The notes under the pieces are model-generated. The model was not told the DNA's origin, searched no databases, and saw only the letters and a list, made by a program, of their open reading frames with translations. The translations under genes were made by a program, and so were the position numbers. From positions 1 through 28,294 of the IMG/VR virus record IMGVR_UViG_3300022225_000838: 28,294 bases of DNA; one strand, given 5' to 3'. Below, piece by piece: positions 23,641-28,294 of this stretch (positions are counted from its first letter, which is position 1; the number at the start of each line of letters is the position of its first letter). Source of the stretch: a virus.

Positions 23641-23685
23641 CTCTTACGTCTCTCTTCCACGCCATACTCGTAAGAGGTGGTGTGG
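23641..23685 (+). promoter_or_regulatory. Switch-like RNA: two interlocked 8-bp helices
   Basis: Helix A pairs CTCTTACG (23641-23648) with CGTAAGAG (23669-23676), all Watson-Crick. Helix B pairs CCACGCCA (23657-23664, inside A's loop) with TGGTGTGG (23678-23685), one G-T pair. The connecting loop of one nucleotide is too short for both full helices to coexist as a normal pseudoknot, so they look mutually exclusive. It ends 16 nt before the exonuclease start. Confidence 0.6.
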
Positions 23686-23701
23686 GAAAGGGAAAACTAT
23701 A

Positions 23702-24481
23702 ATGCAAATACCAAAAGAAGGTTTCTTCTTTAATGAGGAAACTCACCGTTATTACTATGACGGCAAAGCAATGACCGGAGTAACTACTATTCTGAATGTT
23801 ATCGCAAAACCTGCTCTCATTGGTTGGGCAGCAAGAATGGCAGTAGAGCATATTGAAAAGAACTTTCCAACAGCAGAGGAGCTATTTGAGAACCCAAAGA
23901 TATTTACAGAACTATTAGAGGAGGCAAAAACTGCTCATGCTCAAAAAAGAGACAAAGCCGGAGACGTTGGAAAGATTGCTCACAAATTATGTGAGTTATA
24001 CATCAAGTCAGAGGACGGAGAGGTTGAGGGATACAACGAGTTGCCCGATGAGAAAAAGAAATTGGTGGACACAATGCGGGACCACTTCGTTTCTTGGGCA
24101 GAGAAAAACAGCGTTAAGTTCCTTGAATCAGAAAAGAAGGTATACAACAAAGATTGGTTTGTTGGAGGAACCTATGACTTTAAGTGTGAGATTGAGGGCA
24201 AGGTCTATATTGGAGACATCAAGACTGGTGGAGTATATGACAGGACTCCTTTCGCCCAGTGTGCAGCGTATCAGTATATGGAGCAAAAAATGAATCCCGA
24301 GGTTAAGATTGATGACAGGTTGATTGTCAATCTTAAAAAGGACGGGAAGTTTGATGAGGAGAAAGATGTGTATGTTTCGGAGCACTACGAAGATGACCTC
24401 AAGTTGTTTGAAGCAGCACTTGAGATTTACCGGAACATGAAAAACCGCTTTGAACCATTAAAAGTAAATTACTCAAAGTAA
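23702..24481 (+). CDS. PD-(D/E)XK exonuclease (RecB/Cas4-like)
   Basis: 259 aa. The nuclease core is visible in order: VTTILNVIAKPALIGWAARM (N-terminal helix), GGTYDFK (D159), VYIGDIKTG (D172 and K174, the D-x-K pair), then FAQCAAYQYM (the Q-containing motif). This is the PDDEXK_1 pattern of phage and bacterial exonucleases that resect double-stranded DNA ends. The next gene encodes an SSB-like protein, so this looks like a recombination or replication pair. The start is set by the leader; no Shine-Dalgarno beyond GGGAAA. Substrate polarity is not known. Confidence 0.85.
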   Translation: MQIPKEGFFFNEETHRYYYDGKAMTGVTTILNVIAKPALIGWAARMAVEHIEKNFPTAEELFENPKIFTELLEEAKTAHAQKRDKAGDVGKIAHKLCELYIKSEDGEVEGYNELPDEKKKLVDTMRDHFVSWAEKNSVKFLESEKKVYNKDWFVGGTYDFKCEIEGKVYIGDIKTGGVYDRTPFAQCAAYQYMEQKMNPEVKIDDRLIVNLKKDGKFDEEKDVYVSEHYEDDLKLFEAALEIYRNMKNRFEPLKVNYSK

Positions 24482-24484
24482 TAT

Positions 24485-24937
24485 ATGAAAATGCAAAAAA
24501 AAGTAAACGTAGGTGGTGATTGGGCCAAGGTAGGTGTTGATATAAAAGACCAAGATGTTATCACCATTTTGGATGAAGGACAAACTGTTGTCGGTGAATA
24601 CGGCGACCGTGATGTCTTTCAAGTTGAACTCGCATCGGGAGAGAAGAAAAATCTCTCATTTAATCAAACGTCAGTAAACAACCTTGTTGATGGTCTTGGG
24701 GATGAGTCAACAACTTGGGTTGGTAAAAAAATCAAGGCGTGGGTCATCCGTGCTCTCGTGTCCGGGAAGATGCGAAACATTGCGTATCTTGCTCCCGAAG
24801 GTTGGGAAATGAATATTGACGAGAAGGGAAACGTGGTGTTTGCAAATCCTAATTCTACTCCACAAGAAACACCATCTGGTAATGATGACCTTCGTGAAGC
24901 GTTAGGGGAAGTGAACCCGGATGACATCCCCTTCTAA
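24485..24937 (+). CDS. SSB-like protein with DDIPF tail
   Basis: 150 aa. The body is beta-rich (DVFQVELASGEKKNLSFNQ, KIKAWVIRALVSGKMRNIAYL), compatible with an OB fold. It ends with a disordered acidic tail finishing in PDDIPF, which is the C-terminal tip by which bacterial SSB recruits DNA-repair and replication partners. It starts four bases after the exonuclease gene. The tail is seen directly; ssDNA binding is an inference. It could instead be an anti-recombination or OB-fold factor that mimics the SSB tail to attract host proteins. Confidence 0.75.
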   Translation: MKMQKKVNVGGDWAKVGVDIKDQDVITILDEGQTVVGEYGDRDVFQVELASGEKKNLSFNQTSVNNLVDGLGDESTTWVGKKIKAWVIRALVSGKMRNIAYLAPEGWEMNIDEKGNVVFANPNSTPQETPSGNDDLREALGEVNPDDIPF

Positions 24938-24940
24938 ATT

Positions 24941-25306
24941 ATGGCGGACTTCACAGAAAAAGAAATAATTGATACCTCACGCTTGATTCTGTCGGAGATA
25001 GGGAGTGCTAGGAAATGGTCAAGGTCTCACAATATGACGGATTTATTCCTATCGTGCGAGAACTTGATTAGTGGCCTAGCGTTCCTTATTGGTCCGCTCA
25101 TGGACCGAGAACAGAAGTATCGTGCAGAAGTTCAAAAGAACATTGATGAGGGAATGAGTGTTGCCGCATCAGAGGCGAAAGCCAAAGCAGGTATTGAGTA
25201 CATCAAATGGCGTAAACTTCATTACGTATACAACATCGCAGAGGAGCAAATTAAATTGCTCAAAAAATTTAGTGATAAAATTGAGTCAGAGTATAATCGT
25301 TCTTAA
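24941..25306 (+). CDS. Hypothetical helical protein in recombination block
   Basis: 121 aa, all-helical in appearance: TEKEIIDTSRLILSEIGSAR, then LFLSCENLISGLAFLIGPLM, a long charged helix, and IAEEQIKLLKKFSDKIESEY at the end. No known motif. It begins three bases after the SSB-like gene and is followed at once by another small gene, so it belongs to the same operon and may be a partner of that pair. Function unknown. Confidence 0.72.
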   Translation: MADFTEKEIIDTSRLILSEIGSARKWSRSHNMTDLFLSCENLISGLAFLIGPLMDREQKYRAEVQKNIDEGMSVAASEAKAKAGIEYIKWRKLHYVYNIAEEQIKLLKKFSDKIESEYNRS

Positions 25307-25308
25307 AC

Positions 25309-25590
25309 ATGGTTAAAATTAAAATTAACAAAGGTTGGTTTTGGAGTGCGGGACAAGGAGTGTGGACTGGAGACATGGTTGGAGTATCAATCCCGCTTGA
25401 TATATTGAGAAACAACGATGAAGTTTTAATAGAAATTGACGGAGGAACGCATCTTTTACGGAAAAACAAACTTAAGGAGTGGGCAAAAAGTGAGAAGATA
25501 TCATTGAAACAACTCATTGAAATACGCAAAAGAAAAAAACTCGTTCGTATACCAAAGTTCTTGCTATCAGAACCACCAAAATTATTATGA
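25309..25590 (+). CDS. Hypothetical protein, 93 aa
   Basis: The N-terminal half looks beta-rich (KIKINKGWFWSAGQGVWTGD, then DEVLIEIDGGTHLLRKNK) and the C-terminal half is a basic helix (LKQLIEIRKRKKLVRIPKFL). It could be a small nucleic-acid-binding fold, but I recognise no family. The start is two bases after the previous stop, and its stop overlaps the next gene (ATGA). Confidence 0.7.
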   Translation: MVKIKINKGWFWSAGQGVWTGDMVGVSIPLDILRNNDEVLIEIDGGTHLLRKNKLKEWAKSEKISLKQLIEIRKRKKLVRIPKFLLSEPPKLL

Positions 25591-25712
25591 AACAATATAC
25601 AACATTAAGGCAATTCTATGCGTGGATTGGATTCGGCACATTGCTGTTTCTTGCTTATAAGTTACTTGTATGGCACGCATGGGCAATTGAGTTTATTAAA
25701 ATTCACACATAA
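25587..25712 (+). CDS. Small membrane protein, 41 aa
   Basis: The ATG overlaps the upstream stop (ATGA), suggesting coupling. One hydrophobic segment (FYAWIGFGTLLFLAYKLLVW) is flanked by KQYTTLRQ and HAWAIEFIKIHT. Probably an inner-membrane peptide; function unknown. Confidence 0.55.
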   Translation: MKQYTTLRQFYAWIGFGTLLFLAYKLLVWHAWAIEFIKIHT

Positions 25713-25750
25713 TCTGGCATGGACTATAAGCGGGAGACAGGGCGAAGATG

Positions 25751-25759
25751 TGGTATAAT
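25751..25759 (+). promoter_or_regulatory. Extended -10 promoter (TGGTATAAT)
   Basis: TGG precedes TATAAT (25754-25759), followed by ATAAAAAG, giving the shared 10-mer TATAATATAA. No -35 is visible. Transcription would start near 25766, right at the duplicated leader. Confidence 0.7.
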
Positions 25760-25767
25760 ATAAAAAG

Positions 25768-25801
25768 AGGTTTACAATGTGAAAGTGGGAGGTTTACAAT
25801 G
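25768..25801 (+). promoter_or_regulatory. Duplicated start signal with AUG-UGA start-stop
   Basis: The 12-mer AGGTTTACAATG occurs at 25768-25779 and again at 25790-25801. Each has a good Shine-Dalgarno (AGAGG or GGGAGG) six bases before ATG. The first ATG is followed at once by TGA, so a ribosome starting there stops without elongating. The second ATG begins the double zinc-ribbon gene. Confidence 0.7.
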
Positions 25802-26098
25802 GAAAACATTCCTTACTATACTTGTGATAAGTGTGGCAGATGGTTTCAAGAAGGCCCCGAAGAGGTGAAGATTGAATACATTTGCAAGTCGTGTAAAGAC
25901 AGAATCAAGACAGAATCAAGGAGGACTGCCATGAACATGAATAACAAGTCCCCATATTGTAAAGGAAAAGTCAATGTTGTATTCCGTTTTTGCAAAAAAT
26001 GCAATAAGTGGACGGTCGCAGAAGAAAAGAAAGTAATGGTTAATACTTGTGTATCATGCACGAACAGAATCAAGGAAGGAGATATGAGATTTAAGTAG
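25799..26098 (+). CDS. Zinc-binding protein, two CxxC pairs per half
   Basis: 99 aa from the ATG at 25799 (MENIPYYTCDKCGRWF). CDKC and CKSC form one ribbon in the N-terminal half; CKKC and CVSC form a second, with an added CKGK between. The linker and tail are basic. A longer reading from 25748 is unlikely because it would pass through the promoter. It is one of the few genes here with a strong Shine-Dalgarno (GGGAGG, six bases upstream). Probably a nucleic-acid-binding or adaptor protein; no named family. Confidence 0.75.
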   Translation: MENIPYYTCDKCGRWFQEGPEEVKIEYICKSCKDRIKTESRRTAMNMNNKSPYCKGKVNVVFRFCKKCNKWTVAEEKKVMVNTCVSCTNRIKEGDMRFK

Positions 26099-26107
26099 GG
26101 GTTTACA

Positions 26108-26230
26108 ATGAAAAACCTAAAGACAAAAGCACTGATAATTCTGGTAGTAATTCTGGTGTGCCTTGCGGTAATACTACAAAAAAAGTATATTGCTCTTTCA
26201 AAACTGTTCGGTGGACACAGGAGCAAGTAA
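26108..26230 (+). CDS. Small membrane protein, 40 aa
   Basis: It has the same start signal GGTTTACAATG (26100-26110) as the preceding gene, with AGGGG as Shine-Dalgarno. One hydrophobic helix (ALIILVVILVCLAVILQ) is followed by a basic end (KLFGGHRSK). Co-transcribed with the zinc-binding gene; function unknown. Confidence 0.6.
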   Translation: MKNLKTKALIILVVILVCLAVILQKKYIALSKLFGGHRSK

Positions 26231-26334
26231 TTGCCAAAGTCCGCCACCATTAACAATAACTCCTCACCCTTATCTCACCACACATGGGCTTGACAGGTTT
26301 TGACGGAACATTAAATCAAAATACCTTAATAAAT

Positions 26335-26682
26335 ATGGCGAGTACCACGAGTAGAGGAAATTACTATAAGAGAAAAACAAAGGAATGGTTTGAAGCCCGA
26401 GGGTATACAGTTCAAATTACAGAGTTTACCTGTGGCATGAAGTTGCCGGGCCGGATGCTCTACCGAAAGATTGATATATATGGCTCTGACGGTATTTCAA
26501 TGAACGGAAAAGAGATAATTTTTTGGAACTCAAAGGCCACAACAGAGGACCGAGAAGATGGAATTAGTAAAGAAAAATACAATGGGCGGATTGGGTTTGA
26601 AAAATATCCTTTTCCTCCTTGTGTTAAAAAACAAGTGTTTGTATGGCTTCCTCGTAAGGAGCCCCTTATTTTTGATGTATAG
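26335..26682 (+). CDS. Putative PD-(D/E)XK-type nuclease
   Basis: 115 aa from the ATG at 26335 (MASTTSRGNYYKRKTKEWFE). An in-frame ATG at 26284 would add 17 residues over promoter-like sequence, so I prefer the later one; it also fits the local TAAATATG start style. The core, KTKEWFEARGYTV, then RKIDIYGSDGIS and KEIIFWNSKATTED, resembles small VRR-NUC or Holliday-junction-type nucleases (D in DIYGSD, then x-x-K in the next strand). The catalytic acidic residue before the Lys is replaced by Asn or Ser (WNSK), so activity is uncertain. The end (WLPRKEPLIFDV) is compact. Confidence 0.55.
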   Translation: MASTTSRGNYYKRKTKEWFEARGYTVQITEFTCGMKLPGRMLYRKIDIYGSDGISMNGKEIIFWNSKATTEDREDGISKEKYNGRIGFEKYPFPPCVKKQVFVWLPRKEPLIFDV

Positions 26683-26691
26683 TTATCCACA
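26683..26691 (+). promoter_or_regulatory. DnaA box upstream of the sugar-transferase promoter
   Basis: An exact TTATCCACA begins one base after the nuclease stop codon and 32 bp before the -10 of the next gene. It could tie this promoter to DnaA or be chance. Confidence 0.45.
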
Positions 26692-26722
26692 AACTGCATT
26701 TTCCCTCTAGTCAAATAAAAGG

Positions 26723-26728
26723 TATAAT
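26723..26728 (+). promoter_or_regulatory. -10 box TATAAT for the carbohydrate genes
   Basis: TATAAT followed by ATAAATAATATT and the ATG at 26741. No convincing -35. Transcription would start near 26735, giving a leader of only about six bases. It shares the 10-mer TATAATATAA with two other promoters. Confidence 0.6.
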
Positions 26729-26740
26729 ATAAATAATATT

Positions 26741-27229
26741 ATGCTCTACAAATCCACCAGAATCGGCAAAAACCTTGAACCATTCGTGCTCTATAAGTTC
26801 AGAACGATGGTCAAAGATGCGGACAAGATTGGTCCGCCCTCCACCGCCGATGATGACCCCCGTATTACAACTATCGGAAAGTTCCTACGCAAAACTAAAC
26901 TTGATGAGATACCTCAACTTTGGAATGTCCTCAAGGGAGACATGGCTATTGTGGGTCCTCGGCCAGAAGTTCCGGGTGTTGTTGATTTGATGACGGATGA
27001 GGAGAAGGAGGTCATTTTTTCTGTTAAACCCGGAATCACAGACCTTGCAACACTCTCAAACATGGACGAGGGAGCAGTTCTTGAGGGAGAGTTCAACCCG
27101 CACCAAGCATATCTTGAGAAGATTTGGCCCGAGAAAAAGAGGTTGCAGATTTTATATGTTCAAACCAAGTCATTTTGGGGTGATGTTAAAATAATATTAT
27201 GGACTATCAAAGGACTGCTTTGGAAGTAA
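26741..27229 (+). CDS. Sugar (phosphoglycosyl) transferase, catalytic domain only
   Basis: 162 aa of the bacterial sugar transferase family (PglC/WcaJ type), which moves a sugar-phosphate onto undecaprenyl phosphate to begin a glycan. The conserved blocks are present: RIGKNLEPFVLYKFRTM, DDDPRITTIGKFLRKT, the catalytic Asp-Glu pair in LDEIPQLWNVLKGDM (D55-E56) and IVGPRPEVPG. The usual N-terminal membrane helix of 30-40 residues is absent, and a stop codon lies in frame at 26708 with nothing helix-like between. Either it is a soluble variant, or the gene lost its start, perhaps by phage integration. It overlaps the transketolase gene by 31 nt. Confidence 0.85.
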   Translation: MLYKSTRIGKNLEPFVLYKFRTMVKDADKIGPPSTADDDPRITTIGKFLRKTKLDEIPQLWNVLKGDMAIVGPRPEVPGVVDLMTDEEKEVIFSVKPGITDLATLSNMDEGAVLEGEFNPHQAYLEKIWPEKKRLQILYVQTKSFWGDVKIILWTIKGLLWK

Positions 27230-28005
27230 GAAGGAAGGTCCTTGAGATGATTCACAAGGCCCAGACTTCACATATAGGTTCCAACTTGTCGTGCATTGAT
27301 TTGCTCGCTGTTCTTCACGATAAGGTTCTTCGCTTTGAGGGACCAAAAGACGGAGGTTATGACTATCACGACAAACTCATTTACTCAAAAGGATGGGTTG
27401 CTGCAACAGCGTATGCGTTCTTGGCTCGGCACAAAATTATCCCAGAAAAAGACTTGGAAACTTATTGTGCTGATGACAGTAAATACATAGGTCTTGTTGA
27501 GCCAACGGTAAAAGGAATTATTGCTGCGGGTGGGGCAATGGGCCATGGATTACCAATGGGCGTTGGGATGGCCATGTCCTACAAGAAGAACGATTCAGAT
27601 GACCGCAAGGTATATGTTTTGATGAGCGATGGAGAAATGCAGTGTGGAACTACGTGGGAATCTGCTCTTTTGGGTGCTCACCACAACCTTGATAATTTGA
27701 TGGTGATAGTAGATTACAATAAACTTCAAGCAATGGGAAGGACCAACGAGGTCTTGAATCTTGATTCACTTCCGAGAAAATGGAACGCATTTAATTGGGA
27801 AGTTCGTCAAGTGGATGGACACAATCCCCTAGAAATTGAAAGAGCACTCACCTCTCCCCCACTCAAAGGGGGTGCCCCAATTGCCGTTATAGCCCATACT
27901 GTGAAGGGGAGGGGAGTGTCGTTCATGGAGGACAAATTGGAGTATCATTACAAAAATATCAGTGATGAAGAGTACGAAAAAGCACTTGAGGAATTAAGCA
28001 CATAA
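27199..28005 (+). CDS. Transketolase, N-terminal subunit
   Basis: 268 aa, the size of a split N-terminal subunit. It binds thiamine diphosphate: SHIGSNLSCIDLLAVLH, the loop GGAMGHGLPMGVGMA, and MSDGEMQCGTTWESALLGAH with VDYN (the GDG ... N motif, here SDG). Late motifs are VDGHNPLEIE and HTVKGRGVSFME. With the C-terminal subunit next door it would move two-carbon units between sugar phosphates (pentose phosphate pathway or sugar-precursor synthesis). The start lies inside the end of the sugar transferase gene, so the two are translationally linked. Its codon choice does not stand out from the phage genes. Confidence 0.92.
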   Translation: MDYQRTALEVRRKVLEMIHKAQTSHIGSNLSCIDLLAVLHDKVLRFEGPKDGGYDYHDKLIYSKGWVAATAYAFLARHKIIPEKDLETYCADDSKYIGLVEPTVKGIIAAGGAMGHGLPMGVGMAMSYKKNDSDDRKVYVLMSDGEMQCGTTWESALLGAHHNLDNLMVIVDYNKLQAMGRTNEVLNLDSLPRKWNAFNWEVRQVDGHNPLEIERALTSPPLKGGAPIAVIAHTVKGRGVSFMEDKLEYHYKNISDEEYEKALEELST

Positions 28006-28058
28006 CCGGTGCCGGTGGTCATCGTGAGGCAATCTGTCCAAGCCACCACCATTTATCT

Positions 28059-28294
28059 ATGAGAAAAGCATTTGTAGACACACTTACAGATATTGCAAAA
28101 AGAGACCCTAAAGTCATTTTAATTGTCGGGGATGTTGGCTTCTCATATATTGAGGATTTTGCGGAGCAATTCCCCTCTCAATATTTGAACGTGGGAGTTA
28201 CCGAGCAATCAATGATGGGCCTTGCTGCGGGCATGGCCATTGCCGGATGGAAGCCGTATGTGTACTCAATGATTCCGTTCGTAACGATGCGGAA
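28059..28294 (+). CDS. Transketolase, C-terminal subunit (partial)
   Basis: The first 78 codons are visible and the window ends inside the gene. MRKAFVDTLTDIAKRDPKVI, then IVGDVGFS and LNVGVTEQSMMGLAAGMAIAGWKPYVYS, match the pyrimidine-binding domain of transketolase, with the catalytic Glu in GVTEQ (E49). It follows the N-terminal subunit after 53 nt that contain a hairpin (28014-28019 with 28045-28050). The gene is split from its partner, as in many archaea and some bacteria. Confidence 0.9.
   Translation, partial: MRKAFVDTLTDIAKRDPKVILIVGDVGFSYIEDFAEQFPSQYLNVGVTEQSMMGLAAGMAIAGWKPYVYSMIPFVTMR

Noticed and set aside
26284-26310. GGGCTTGACAGGTTTTGACGG resembles the 5' end of tmRNA (GG-TTCGAC-GG).
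   Set aside because: TTTGAC replaces TTCGAC, and no T-arm, tag frame or matching 3' acceptor end is found within the next 400 nt.
1-28294. tRNA genes or a CRISPR array.
   Set aside because: No cloverleaf with T-loop and acceptor pairing and no regularly spaced repeats were seen on either strand.

Overview
The window looks like the late half, plus part of the early region, of a tailed-phage genome, or a prophage in which host flank may begin near the right end. Nearly all genes run left to right. TGA acts as a stop codon, so the code is standard. The late genes have P22-like podovirus order: terminase, portal, scaffold, coat, adaptor, beta-propeller tail protein and very large internal (ejection) proteins, with no sheath, tube or tape-measure gene. 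Most start codons have no Shine-Dalgarno sequence and follow an A/T-rich stretch (typically TAWATG). The style of the small acidic and zinc-ribbon proteins, and of the 102-aa gene at 22.7 kb, reminds me of Patescibacteria (CPR) genomes and their phages. That host guess is an inference from memory.

Layout. 0-7.4 kb: terminase small (partial) and large subunits, an AT-rich 106-aa gene ending in an intrinsic terminator, portal, two fibre- or decoration-like proteins, and small genes including a zinc ribbon. 7.4-20.5 kb: an internal promoter with a leader hairpin, a structural paralogue, scaffold, major coat, tail and connector proteins, and a 1620-aa internal protein carrying two A/T-rich inserted modules (ParB-like and ADP-ribosyltransferase-like). 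20.5-21.9 kb: lysis cassette with small membrane proteins, an M15 peptidase and a lytic transglycosylase, closed by a bidirectional terminator. 21.9-22.7 kb: one small leftward gene, a DnaA-box pair, a strong hairpin, and about 330 nt of densely folded non-coding sequence that is probably a structured RNA. 22.7-26.7 kb: early or regulatory genes, namely a sigma-region-4-like HTH peptide, zinc-ribbon proteins, a PD-(D/E)XK exonuclease with an SSB-like protein, and a second nuclease-like protein. 26.7 kb to the end: a sugar (phosphoglycosyl) transferase lacking its membrane helix, then split transketolase N- and C-terminal subunits (the latter cut by the window edge).

How it fits together. The structural genes build a DNA-packaging head with a short tail, and the ejection protein may deliver effector domains. 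The lysis genes open the wall. The exonuclease and SSB-like pair suggest recombination or replication. The carbohydrate genes are either auxiliary metabolic genes or the edge of host DNA. Three promoters share the exact 10-mer TATAATATAA, and several leaders carry alternative RNA folds, so expression is probably controlled at the RNA level as well.
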